Source: an uncultured Collinsella sp.
GTDB taxonomy: Bacteria > Actinomycetota > Coriobacteriia > Coriobacteriales > Coriobacteriaceae
Reading direction: 5' to 3'
DNA: 31,628 bases
Assembly: GCA_900762015.1 (NCBI GenBank)
Contig: CAAFEX010000022.1
Span: 1-31,628, forward strand
The number at the start of each line of letters is the position of its first letter. The stretch's first letter is position 1. This document shows positions 13,681 to 21,915 of the stretch, in pieces. The position numbers and the translations under genes are program-made. The notes below the pieces were generated by a model. That model made no database searches, was not told the DNA's origin, and worked only from the letters and a program-made list of their open reading frames with translations.

Positions 13681-16125
13681 GTGAACGCCTTTGACCGCTA
13701 CGCCCCGTTTATCCAAGACTTCATCTACTCCCACGATTGGGAGAGCCTGCGCTCTATCCAGGTTGCAGCAGCTGATGCCATCTTTAACACGCAAGATAAT
13801 GTGCTCCTGACGGCATCCACGGCTTCCGGCAAAACCGAGGCAGCCTTCTTTCCCATCCTGACCGAGTTTTGGGAGAACCCGCCCGCGAGCGTGGGCGCCC
13901 TCTACATCGGCCCCCTCAAAGCGCTCATCAATGATCAGTTCGTCCGCCTCAACGACCTCTGCGAAGAGGCCGATATCCCTGTCTGGCACTGGCATGGCGA
14001 TGTCTCGCAGTCGCACAAGGCTAAGCTCATCAAAAAACCGGGCGGCATCTTGCAGATTACGCCTGAATCGCTCGAGGCGCTCTTAATCCATAAGCACATG
14101 GCGATCCCGCGTATGTTTTGCGACCTGCGCTATGTGGTCATCGACGAGGTCCACTCGCTCATGCGCGGCGACCGTGGCGGGCAGACGCTCTGCCTTATCG
14201 AGCGCCTCTCGCGCATGGCAGGCGTGCAGCCCCGCCGCATCGGCCTTTCTGCCACCATCGGCGACCCCGAGCGCACGGGCGCTTTTCTCTCGCAGGGAAC
14301 AGGGCGTGACTGCGTTATCCCCCGCTTTGAAGAACCGCGCCGCGTGTGGCGCATCTCCATGGAGCACTTCTACAACTCGGGCCCCCAGGCACAGCAGCGG
14401 GGATTCGAGAGCACAGGTCCTCAAGAGGCCGAAGTACTCGCGTGCGAGCGCATCGAGGCAGCGGCATCCGCGACGCTGCCCGCCGGCGCCCAAGACATGC
14501 ACCATAGCGGACAGCTCACACAAGAGGAGCGCCGCCAACGTCGCGAGCAGGCACGGGGCAAGGCTGCCCCCAAGGACAGCCGCACTTCCTCGGCCCCCGA
14601 GGGCGAAGTCGACATCCCGCAGGCAATCGAGCAGGCGCTCCTCAACCCCACCGACACCGCGCCCGACAACGCCGATCCCGGCATGGGCTATATCTTCGAA
14701 CACACCCGCGGGCGCAAGTGCCTGGTCTTTGCCAACTCGCGTGAGGAGGCAGAGGCCGTGTGCTCCATGTTGCGCAGCTACTGTGAAAGCCGGCACGAGC
14801 CCGACCGCTTCTTGATCCACCATGGCAATCTTTCGGCATCGCTGCGCGAGACAGCCGAGGAGCTCATGCGCGACGAGGAGCAGGCGCAGACAACCGTCAC
14901 CACCTCTACGCTGGAGCTCGGTATCGATATCGGCCGCCTGGAGCGCGCGTTCCAGATCGACGCGCCGTTTACCGTCAGCTCCTTTTTGCAGCGCATGGGG
15001 CGCACAGGACGCCGCGACCTTCCGCCCGAGATGTGGTTTGTCATGCGCGAGGAAGAACCCGAGCCGCGCACGATGATGCCCGAGACCATTCCGTGGAAGC
15101 TCCTGCAGGGCATCGCGCTCGTACAACTCTATCGCGAGGAAAAGTGGGTCGAGCCGCCCGAGCTCGATCGACTCCCCTACAGTCTGCTCTATCACCAGAC
15201 CATGTCGACCCTCGCCAGCACCGGAGAGCTCACGCCGGCCGAACTTGCCCAGCGCGTGCTCACACTGAGCTATTTCCATCGCATCTCGGCCGATGACTAT
15301 CGCGTGCTGCTGCGTCACCTCATTAAGATCGACCATATCCAGGTCACCGAAGGCGGCGGGCTCATCGTGGGTCTCGCGGGCGAGCGCATCATCAACAACT
15401 TTAAGTTCTACGCCGTGTTCCAGGAAAACGAGGAGTTCACTGTTCGCAGCGAGTCGGCCGAGTTGGGCACGATCGTCAATCCGCCACCGCCCGGTGAGCG
15501 CATCGCCATCGCCGGACACTGCTGGATTGTCGAGGAAGTGGACTGGAAGCGCCACACCGTCTTTGCCACGCAGGTCAAGGGCCGGGTGCCGGCCTACTTT
15601 GGCGACTGCCCCGGCGACATCAATACACACGTACTCGAGCGCATGCGCAAGGCGCTCAACGAGCACGCGACATATCCGTACCTCATGGGTAACGCACGGG
15701 CCCGCTTAGCGCAGGCTCGTCATACGGCCGATATTTCGGGTGCGGGAACCAAGCCGCTCATCAACCTGGGCGGCGATACCTGGGTGCTTTTCCCCTGGCT
15801 GGGCAGCTACGCCTTTCTGGCGCTCGAGCGCATGCTCAAGATTAAATGTGCCGCGGAGCTGGGCCTTCGCGGACTCGACCCATCACGCCCGTACTTTATG
15901 CAGTTTAGGATGAAGGCCGACGAGGAGACGTTCTTTGAGGTGCTCGCCGCCGAGGCCGAGAAGGACTTTGATCCCATCGAGCTCGTCTATCCCGGCGAGG
16001 TGCCTTACTTTGATCGTTACGATGAGTTCGTTCCCGAAGAGCTCGTGCGCAAGGGCTTTGCCGAAGGCGTGCTCGACATCGAAGGCATGAAGCAGCGCGT
16101 TCTCGGCTGGCGCGACCACGCCTAA
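13681..16125 (+). CDS. BrxHI/Lhr-like DEAD/DEAH-box helicase
   Basis: This 814-residue superfamily 2 helicase carries motif I TASGKTE (47-53), motif Ia around GPLKALINDQ, motif II DEVH (155-158), motif III SAT (190-192), and in the second RecA-like domain VFANSREEAE, TSTLELGIDIG and QRMGRTGRR. Its C-terminal part resembles Lhr-type winged-helix and beta regions, as in BrxHI. A polar insert (about residues 255-335, rich in R, E, Q, A) separates the two motor domains. It should unwind DNA or RNA:DNA hybrids with ATP. The start is GTG 13681 behind GAGAGGAGG; an ATG 42 bases upstream lacks a ribosome site. It follows the BrxD-like gene after a terminator-like hairpin and is convergent with the next gene. 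Confidence 0.87.
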   Translation: MNAFDRYAPFIQDFIYSHDWESLRSIQVAAADAIFNTQDNVLLTASTASGKTEAAFFPILTEFWENPPASVGALYIGPLKALINDQFVRLNDLCEEADIPVWHWHGDVSQSHKAKLIKKPGGILQITPESLEALLIHKHMAIPRMFCDLRYVVIDEVHSLMRGDRGGQTLCLIERLSRMAGVQPRRIGLSATIGDPERTGAFLSQGTGRDCVIPRFEEPRRVWRISMEHFYNSGPQAQQRGFESTGPQEAEVLACERIEAAASATLPAGAQDMHHSGQLTQEERRQRREQARGKAAPKDSRTSSAPEGEVDIPQAIEQALLNPTDTAPDNADPGMGYIFEHTRGRKCLVFANSREEAEAVCSMLRSYCESRHEPDRFLIHHGNLSASLRETAEELMRDEEQAQTTVTTSTLELGIDIGRLERAFQIDAPFTVSSFLQRMGRTGRRDLPPEMWFVMREEEPEPRTMMPETIPWKLLQGIALVQLYREEKWVEPPELDRLPYSLLYHQTMSTLASTGELTPAELAQRVLTLSYFHRISADDYRVLLRHLIKIDHIQVTEGGGLIVGLAGERIINNFKFYAVFQENEEFTVRSESAELGTIVNPPPPGERIAIAGHCWIVEEVDWKRHTVFATQVKGRVPAYFGDCPGDINTHVLERMRKALNEHATYPYLMGNARARLAQARHTADISGAGTKPLINLGGDTWVLFPWLGSYAFLALERMLKIKCAAELGLRGLDPSRPYFMQFRMKADEETFFEVLAAEAEKDFDPIELVYPGEVPYFDRYDEFVPEELVRKGFAEGVLDIEGMKQRVLGWRDHA

Positions 16126-16151
16126 GACCAGTCTTTTTGGGACGGGGAGAC

Positions 16152-17030
16152 CTATTTGTCGTGAAGGACGGTGCCGAGGAAGTCGGCGTCGAAGGGCACG
16201 GCTTCGGCAAAGGCGTAGTTGCCGTCGCTGGCGATGAGCAGGTAGTTTTCCTCGCCGCCGAACTTCGCATCGCCACATGGGACCACCCAGGCGTGGGCGA
16301 ATACCTCGAGCGCCGTGGCAGCGCAGTCGCGCAGGAACGTCACGTCGCTCCCCTCGTTTGCGCTCACGATATTGGCCGCGTAGATACCCCCGGGGTTCAG
16401 GCTGCCTCGCACCAAACGCAACGCCTCAACCGTCGCCAGCTCGCGCACGGGCTCGGCACCGCCAAAGCAATCGCTCACGACCACGTCGTAGCGACGATGG
16501 CCCACGCTCGTCACACCCAGATACGAGCGAGCCTCAGCGGTTATCACCCGCAGGCGATCGCCCGCCGCGCGCTCCAGCTCATCCAGGTAAAACCAACGGC
16601 GCGCCAGGCGCGTAATCTCTCCGTCATACTCGACGACGTCCATGCGCAAGCCCTCGTGCGACATCAGGGCGAACTTAGGATAAGCAAACCCGCCACCGCC
16701 CAGCATAAGCATGCGGTCGATACCGTGACCACAAGCGTCACGCATCGCATCCTCGGACTCAAACACGTCGTCAAACGCACGATAGTACGCAAAGACGGGC
16801 TCCGCCCAACGCTCGCCAACGTAGCTTGCGCTTTGGTAGACGCCGCCCTGCACGAGCACGCGAATCTCATCGCCACCCTCGTCGTGCACGCGCTTCACAC
16901 GCGCCAACCCATTGCGGGTTCGCGCAACCTGCAGACAGGCAGCACGAACAGCGACAGCGGCCGCACCAAGCGCCGCGGCTCCCAGAGCAACGCCGGCAAC
17001 GACGCCGGCAGAAACACTCGGCTTGTTCAT
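16152..17030 (-). CDS. Spermidine-synthase-like class I methyltransferase-fold protein with N-terminal membrane anchor
   Basis: The 292-residue product has an Ala/Val/Gly-rich N-terminal helix (about 8-31) that may anchor it, then a Rossmann fold of the spermidine synthase family: MLMLGGGGFAYPK at about 107-119 (SAM-type loop), VVEYDGEIT, and YDVVVSDCFGG where polyamine synthases have D-x-x-D-P. With only one aspartate kept in that motif, an aminopropyltransferase role is unlikely; many such homologues are uncharacterised. Its ATG follows the elp3 stop directly (TAGATG), so the two form an operon, elp3 first. A structural or methyltransferase-like role is possible, but the substrate is unknown. 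Confidence 0.75.
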   Translation of the reverse strand: MNKPSVSAGVVAGVALGAAALGAAAVAVRAACLQVARTRNGLARVKRVHDEGGDEIRVLVQGGVYQSASYVGERWAEPVFAYYRAFDDVFESEDAMRDACGHGIDRMLMLGGGGFAYPKFALMSHEGLRMDVVEYDGEITRLARRWFYLDELERAAGDRLRVITAEARSYLGVTSVGHRRYDVVVSDCFGGAEPVRELATVEALRLVRGSLNPGGIYAANIVSANEGSDVTFLRDCAATALEVFAHAWVVPCGDAKFGGEENYLLIASDGNYAFAEAVPFDADFLGTVLHDK

Positions 17031-18938
17031 CTAGAGCTCCTTTTGCAGATAAAGGCCATGGTCATAAAATCCAAGATGGCGATAGTACTCGCGTGTGCCA
17101 ATCGCGCTAATCACGTTGATACGCGCATAACCCGCATCCCGGGCAATCTCGCACGCACGCTCTACGAGCAAACGCCCCAACCCGTGATGCTGCGCCGCCT
17201 GGCCCTGGTCGCCCACGCGTGCCGCCATGCCATACACGTGTACCTCGCGAATCATCGCCTCGTCCGGCGTCGTCGGCAACTCGTCCGCATGCGCGGCAAC
17301 AAACGAATGGTCGGGCAGTGACAACCGCAAAAAGCCCGCGATCTTGCCCCGCGGCGTCACCCACTGCAAAAAGCGCTCGTAAGTCACCGGCGTCTCGTAC
17401 GCCACTTCCTCATCAAGAGAAAGCTCATCCAAGTCGGCACCCGCGGTACTGATCTCGCGATAGCGAATCTCGCGCACCACTGCGCCTTCTCCACGAGCCG
17501 CCAAGCGATTCTCGACGAGCTGACGCAGGTTGGGCTTCTTGTTGCCCACCATAATGTCGTCGGAACTAAAGTCGCGGACCATGCGACTGATACGGCAGAA
17601 CGCCGGCGTCACCACGATGTCGTCGGCTAACACATCGAGCAGCTCTTCCTCGGTATAGGGACGCCACTCGCCGCGCTCATAGCAGCCCACCAGACGCGAG
17701 CCCTCGATGAGCGCACACGGGTAGACCTTGACCTCGTCGGGCATAAAGGCCCCCTCGGTCATAAAGCGCTCGTAGTCGCGCTTGTCCCCTTCGGGCGTGG
17801 CGCCCAGCAAGTTGAGCATAAAATGCGCGTGAATCTTAAAGCCAAACAGGCGCGCAAGCGAAAACGCCCGCTCGATCTGCGCCACCGAAATGCGACGCTC
17901 GTTGATATCGAGCAAATGCTGGTCGAGGCTCTGGATGCCCATCTGAATCTTGGTGCAACCCAGGCGGCGGATGAGCGTGAGGGCCTGTGGCGTCACGGCA
18001 TCGGGACGCGTCTCGATAACGAGCCCCACCACGCGATGCTTCGCCGTCTCGTTGATGCGCTGTTGGCGCTCAAGCTCCTCCATCGTGGCCGTCTGCCACT
18101 CGGCGACCTCGCCCCACGGCGTGCCGGGGCCGTACAGACGACGCACCGCGCGGTTATAGCCGCCCACGGCAGCATCCACACGCTCCTGCTCGTCGGCAAC
18201 GCCGCTCGCAAGCTCAACCTCATCGGTCGCAATACCGGCAGCGCGATAGCGTTCGCGTCGCTCCGCCACCACCGGCGGCAGCGCATTGGCAGGAGCATCG
18301 TCGAGCAGGCGCCCCGCCTCGGCACGGCTGATACCCGGACGCGCCAACATGGGGTTGGCCGCCACGCCGGCCACGGCATCGTCATTGAGCGCGCGGAAGA
18401 GCTCCGACATAAACCACATCTGATACCCTTGCGGATAGTCGCTCCAGGTACCGCCAAGCACAATGAGCTCGATCTTATCGGTCGCATGACCCATCTGCGA
18501 AAGCGCGGTCAAACGGGCGCTCACCTGCAGATATGGATCGAAGCAGTTTTGCTCTGCACGGGCACACGCCGGCTCGGCATGTAAATAGCTTTTGGGCATG
18601 CGCAGGTCGTTGGGGCAAAACAGGCAATCGCCCGAGCACGGCCACGGCTTGGTGATGACGGTAATGGTTGCCACGCCCGAAGCCGTGCGACGAGGCTTCA
18701 TACGCAGCACCTGCAGCAGTTGACGTTCCAGCTCGGCATCGACATTCCACCCAGCCCAACGAGCCGGCTCCTCACGTTTAACCCGCTGGTAGAACGGCAG
18801 CAGACGGCGCTTGGCCAAATCGCGTTTGTCGGCACCCTCACGGCGCGCCTCGGCATGTATCAGTTTGACGAGCGTTTTGTCATCCACGGTCTCGCCGCGA
18901 CGCAGAGCCTCGAGTATGTTCAAGATAATCTGTTCCAT
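17031..18938 (-). CDS. elp3: Elp3-type radical SAM / GNAT tRNA uridine-34 modification enzyme
   Basis: This 635-residue protein matches Elp3: a basic N-terminal part (KRRLLPFYQRVK, MKPRRTASGVATITV), the radical SAM cysteines C101-x3-C105-x2-C108 (CSGDCLFC), PKSYLHAEP, FDPYLQVSARLTAL, ELIVLGGTWSDYPQGYQ, and a C-terminal acetyltransferase domain (about 470-635) with HHGLGRLLVERA and EYYRHLGF. Elp3 uses acetyl-CoA and SAM to make 5-carboxymethyl-uridine at wobble position 34. It is universal in eukaryotes and archaea but sporadic in bacteria, where single-subunit forms are active. Length and domain order match these bacterial enzymes. It is followed by the spermidine-synthase-like gene and preceded by a terminator. 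Confidence 0.9.
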   Translation of the reverse strand: MEQIILNILEALRRGETVDDKTLVKLIHAEARREGADKRDLAKRRLLPFYQRVKREEPARWAGWNVDAELERQLLQVLRMKPRRTASGVATITVITKPWPCSGDCLFCPNDLRMPKSYLHAEPACARAEQNCFDPYLQVSARLTALSQMGHATDKIELIVLGGTWSDYPQGYQMWFMSELFRALNDDAVAGVAANPMLARPGISRAEAGRLLDDAPANALPPVVAERRERYRAAGIATDEVELASGVADEQERVDAAVGGYNRAVRRLYGPGTPWGEVAEWQTATMEELERQQRINETAKHRVVGLVIETRPDAVTPQALTLIRRLGCTKIQMGIQSLDQHLLDINERRISVAQIERAFSLARLFGFKIHAHFMLNLLGATPEGDKRDYERFMTEGAFMPDEVKVYPCALIEGSRLVGCYERGEWRPYTEEELLDVLADDIVVTPAFCRISRMVRDFSSDDIMVGNKKPNLRQLVENRLAARGEGAVVREIRYREISTAGADLDELSLDEEVAYETPVTYERFLQWVTPRGKIAGFLRLSLPDHSFVAAHADELPTTPDEAMIREVHVYGMAARVGDQGQAAQHHGLGRLLVERACEIARDAGYARINVISAIGTREYYRHLGFYDHGLYLQKEL

Positions 18939-18956
18939 ACCCCCATTGTAAAGGCA

Positions 18957-18990
18957 AAGGCGCCGGAGCCGATCTCGGCTTCGGCGCCTT
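18957..18990 (-). terminator. Rho-independent terminator after the DUF4097 gene
   Basis: A 15-bp stem with one G-U pair (18957-18971 with 18976-18990) closes a four-base loop. On the minus strand it is followed by TTTGCCTTT. It lies between the DUF4097 stop (19035) and the elp3 start (18938), so it should end the regulator/DUF4097 transcript and separate it from elp3. Confidence 0.65.
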
Positions 18991-19034
18991 CATCAAACAG
19001 CGCGTCTATATCTTCACCTAGGCTTTCGTCTGCC

Positions 19035-19937
19035 TCAATACTCCGAATCAAACGACATGTCGCCCGAACCGACCTCAAAACGATACGTGGCAGACTTGTC
19101 ACCGTTATCGAATTCAAGATTCAAAATGGTCTCGCCGTCGTAGCCAAGCGGAAGGAAATCGCTCTCGAAGTCGCCGCTGCCCAAGGTGAGGCTCGCCTTA
19201 AAGCCCGTCGAGTTCGGAACCGTCATCTCCACATCGCCCGAGCCCACACTCACGTCTATCGACTTCGTGGGGGCCGGGTAAAGCTCGAACGTCACATCGC
19301 CCGAACCGACCTCGGCATTCAGGGTATCGGTCACGGTGCCCGTAAACTCAACGTCTCCCGAGTCCAGAGTCAGGTTGAGATCATGACACGCAATGCCCGC
19401 GACCGTCAGATCACCCGATCCTACATTCGCTGTAATGCCCACCATGTTATCGGCAACTTTGCGCGGCAGTTCGACGGTAACCGTGCGGTCAATGGCGCGC
19501 TCGTCATCGCAATCGAACTGGCGAATCTTGAGCGTAGAGCCCTTGATTTCGGCCAGGTTCTGGGTTGCCGCATCGAAGGCAACGGTCCCCGTTGCCACGC
19601 GACCGCTTTCAATCACGCGCACTGGCCCGCCGGAGACGTGTTTGACCTCGACCGTGCCCGACGTCACGTCCAAGTCAAGCGATGTGAACGCGTCGGCATC
19701 AAACGTTTCGCTCGAAAGCTGTTGAGGCCGAGCGGAATAGTTACCGCTATCCAAAAGATCGTCCTCGTCAAGCGCATCGTCCATACCAGACAAGCCGGAT
19801 ACAACATCGTCGAGATTCCACGGACCATCAAAATGAATCAATGTCCGCGAAACGCCAAAGACAAGCCCAACAATGAGCACAAACGCTCCGATGCCGACTC
19901 CCAGGCGTAGCTTGGATTCATGCGAAAGCTTCATCAT
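19035..19937 (-). CDS. Membrane-anchored DUF4097 (putative adhesin-like) repeat protein
   Basis: The 300-residue protein has one N-terminal membrane helix (about 10-30, LGVGIGAFVLIVGLVFGV) and a long outer domain of short beta repeats. Six turns carry GSGD or a close variant (VGSGDLTV, LDSGDVEF, VGSGDVTF, VGSGDVEM, LGSGDFES, VGSGDMSF), the hallmark of the DUF4097/DUF4098 beta-solenoid family. Relatives are linked with envelope stress sensing in Gram-positives, for example proteins beside LiaFSR-type systems. The start codon overlaps the stop of the upstream XRE-membrane regulator by four bases, so the pair is co-expressed and probably functionally tied. A terminator follows. No enzymatic residues are seen. 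Confidence 0.85.
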   Translation of the reverse strand: MMKLSHESKLRLGVGIGAFVLIVGLVFGVSRTLIHFDGPWNLDDVVSGLSGMDDALDEDDLLDSGNYSARPQQLSSETFDADAFTSLDLDVTSGTVEVKHVSGGPVRVIESGRVATGTVAFDAATQNLAEIKGSTLKIRQFDCDDERAIDRTVTVELPRKVADNMVGITANVGSGDLTVAGIACHDLNLTLDSGDVEFTGTVTDTLNAEVGSGDVTFELYPAPTKSIDVSVGSGDVEMTVPNSTGFKASLTLGSGDFESDFLPLGYDGETILNLEFDNGDKSATYRFEVGSGDMSFDSEY

Positions 19938-20656
19938 TCGTCACCCTCTTTGGCACATGGCTCAGCGGTGGCCGCGGTAGCCACGTCAGCATCAGGTTCC
20001 GCAGAAGCATCCTTCCCCTGGGCCTCGACCGCCACCGACGCCGAACCAACCTGAATATCACCGCGCGCCCAATCGCCATCGAGTGCACGCGCCACCCAGT
20101 GATAGATGGGGATCGTAAAGAAGATCAGCGCGGCAAAGGGGCCGGCACCAAACAGGAACATCAGCAAAAAGAACAGCAGCCAGCACACGGCCCAATACGG
20201 GAACGACTGGAACGGGCCCTTCACCGGAGTCGAGCCAACTGTGCCGCCACTCGTCACCTGCGCCGTAGCGGCATTGGCGGCCTGTGCACTCCAGCTTGCC
20301 GCCTGCGCCGCCTTGGCCGCGGCATCACTTGCCTGCGTTGCCGCCTCGGTAGCGCGCGCCGCCGCCTCATGGGTGCGAGCACGCTCTGCCGCCTCGGCCT
20401 CGCGCTGACGGGCGCGGTCCTCGTTCTCAAACTCGATATCGTCCTCGATCTCATCGCTCGGGTTGAGCAGCTCGTCCAGGCTCACGCCATAGAGTTTGGC
20501 GAGCGAGATTAGGTTCTCGGTATCGGGCGAGCTCTCCGCGCGCTCCCATTTACTGACTGCCTGGCGCGACAGCCCCAGCTTTCGCGCCAGCCCTTCTTGG
20601 CTAAAACCCTTGCTACGACGAAGGTCGGCGAGCCGCTGCGCAGTTTCTACATTCAT
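19934..20656 (-). CDS. XRE-family HTH regulator with C-terminal membrane segments
   Basis: This 240-residue protein starts with a Cro/CI-type helix-turn-helix (residues 3-58: LADLRRSKGFSQEGLARKLGLSRQAVSKWE, then SLAKLYGVSLDELL). An Ala/Glu-rich coiled stretch (about 75-150) and two closely spaced membrane helices (about 165-205: AVCWLLFFLLMFLFG and FAALIFFTIPIYHWV) follow. A DNA-binding domain tied to the membrane suggests signal-dependent control, probably of its own operon and the overlapping DUF4097 gene. The start at 20656 is supported by AGGAGGAA five bases upstream; longer readings to 20905 have no such site. Target genes are inferred from position only. Confidence 0.87.
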   Translation of the reverse strand: MNVETAQRLADLRRSKGFSQEGLARKLGLSRQAVSKWERAESSPDTENLISLAKLYGVSLDELLNPSDEIEDDIEFENEDRARQREAEAAERARTHEAAARATEAATQASDAAAKAAQAASWSAQAANAATAQVTSGGTVGSTPVKGPFQSFPYWAVCWLLFFLLMFLFGAGPFAALIFFTIPIYHWVARALDGDWARGDIQVGSASVAVEAQGKDASAEPDADVATAATAEPCAKEGDE

Positions 20657-20774
20657 GGTTCCTCCTATGTGATGCCAGCCGTGCCGCCGGACCATATTTG
20701 TTCTTAAGGCGCCTTGCACAGTTAAAAATCTATCCGCCACCGCCAAAAGCATGCCACCTATTCTAGTGAGATTT

Positions 20775-20803
20775 TTGACAACCGGCGGTTGCGGGCACAT
20801 ATG
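20775..20803 (+). promoter_or_regulatory. Candidate sigma-A promoter in the divergent region
   Basis: TTGACA at 20775-20780, a 17-bp spacer, and CATATG at 20798-20803 form a plausible sigma-70-type promoter reading rightward, about 120 bases before the methyltransferase start. The -35 is a perfect match. The -10 matches only partly. Confidence 0.4.
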
Positions 20804-20847
20804 AGCTGCGGAAATGTGTCCAAACAAAGCAATGACCCACGGCTCGG

Positions 20848-20877
20848 TTGTCCCCGTTGCGGCGTTAACGGTAGTAT
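20848..20877 (+). promoter_or_regulatory. Second candidate promoter, proximal to the methyltransferase gene
   Basis: TTGTCC at 20848-20853, an 18-bp spacer and TAGTAT at 20872-20877 lie 46 bases before GTG 20924, leaving space for the GGAGGGAG ribosome site. It could work with or instead of the promoter further upstream. Confidence 0.35.
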
Positions 20878-20923
20878 GGTCGTACTGTTTATTCCGCACC
20901 GCCAACGGAGGGAGTTCCGCGCC

Positions 20924-21796
20924 GTGAACCGCGATTTCGCCTCATCGCTCATCCAGCTCAACAATACGTTCTATCGCGAGCACTCCGCCTCCTTTTCCGA
21001 TACGCGCCAGGCCCCGTGGCCCGGCTGGGTGCGCACCATGGACATTGCGCTCGAACAGCTCGACGTCGCCACGATCGAGCATCCCGTCCGCGTCTTCGAT
21101 CTTGCCTGCGGCAATATGCGATTCGAAAACTTTGCCGCCGGCGGCGCACTCGCCGCCAAGGGCATCAACGGCGCAAACCCCTCGGCAGATGCCAGTTGCC
21201 CGTATGAGTTCTATGGTGTCGACTCGTGTCAAGATTTGGCTATCGATGCACATGGCCACGCCCTGCGCATTCCCAACCTGCGCTTCCAGGAACTCGATGT
21301 GCTCGACGCCCTCATGAAGCTCAACCCCGCCGAGACACCCGACGTGCTTTTCGACGCCCCGCTCGCCGACATCTCGGTCTGCTTTGGATTTATGCACCAC
21401 GTGCCGTCGTGCGAGTACCGCGTACGCGTGCTCGACGCCCTGGTGCGCCAGACGCGCCCAGGCGGCATCATCGCCATCAGCTTTTGGGAGTTTATGAACG
21501 ACGAGCGCATGGCGCGCAAGGCTGTTCGCGCCGAGGCCCGCGCCGAGCTCACCCCGCCGTTTGAGGGTTACGATTCCGCGCAGTTTGAAGCCGGTGACCA
21601 CCTCATTGGCTGGCAAAACGACCGCCACGCCTACCGCTATTGCCATCACTTTGACGATCAGCAGATCACCGACCTGGTGCGCGGCGTGCGTACGTTCTAC
21701 AAGAGCGGCGAGGTCCCCGTGCGCGAGCTTGAGCGCTTCCATGCTGACGGTCGCAGCGGCGATCTCAACCGCTATGTGATTCTCAAGCGCCTGTAG
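20924..21796 (+). CDS. Class I SAM-dependent methyltransferase, substrate unknown
   Basis: The 290-residue protein has a SAM-binding motif I in VRVFDLACGNMRFE (about residues 50-63), an acidic end of the second strand in YGVDSCQDLA, a motif around ISVCFGFMHHVP, and the post-motif RPGGIIAISFWEF. This order is typical of small-molecule or lipid methyltransferases of the Methyltransf_25/UbiE type. The start is GTG 20924 behind GGAGGGAG; an ATG at 20789 reads through the promoter region. It is divergent from the XRE regulator and reads toward trmB. Substrate and pathway cannot be told from sequence or neighbours. Confidence 0.8.
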   Translation: MNRDFASSLIQLNNTFYREHSASFSDTRQAPWPGWVRTMDIALEQLDVATIEHPVRVFDLACGNMRFENFAAGGALAAKGINGANPSADASCPYEFYGVDSCQDLAIDAHGHALRIPNLRFQELDVLDALMKLNPAETPDVLFDAPLADISVCFGFMHHVPSCEYRVRVLDALVRQTRPGGIIAISFWEFMNDERMARKAVRAEARAELTPPFEGYDSAQFEAGDHLIGWQNDRHAYRYCHHFDDQQITDLVRGVRTFYKSGEVPVRELERFHADGRSGDLNRYVILKRL

Positions 21797-21915
21797 GCAC
21801 CGACGACTCGCCGTCGAGCCGCACCGCGTCTTTCGGGCAAACTATGCCCACCCCTTTTTCAACCCATTGACGGAACGCGCAGCAATACGTTCCATACTTA
21901 TGACCAAGGAGCCTC

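Noticed and set aside
14083..15666. A 527-residue minus-strand frame opposite the BrxHI-like helicase.
   Set aside because: Complementary reading of a GC-rich gene; no domain likeness, while the plus strand has complete helicase motifs.
18720..19910. A 396-residue plus-strand frame opposite elp3 and the DUF4097 gene.
   Set aside because: It spans two real minus-strand genes and a terminator, with no recognisable motif.
20657..20905. An 83-residue extension of the XRE regulator.
   Set aside because: It would cover the divergent promoter region, and AGGAGGAA directly precedes ATG 20656, at which the HTH begins.
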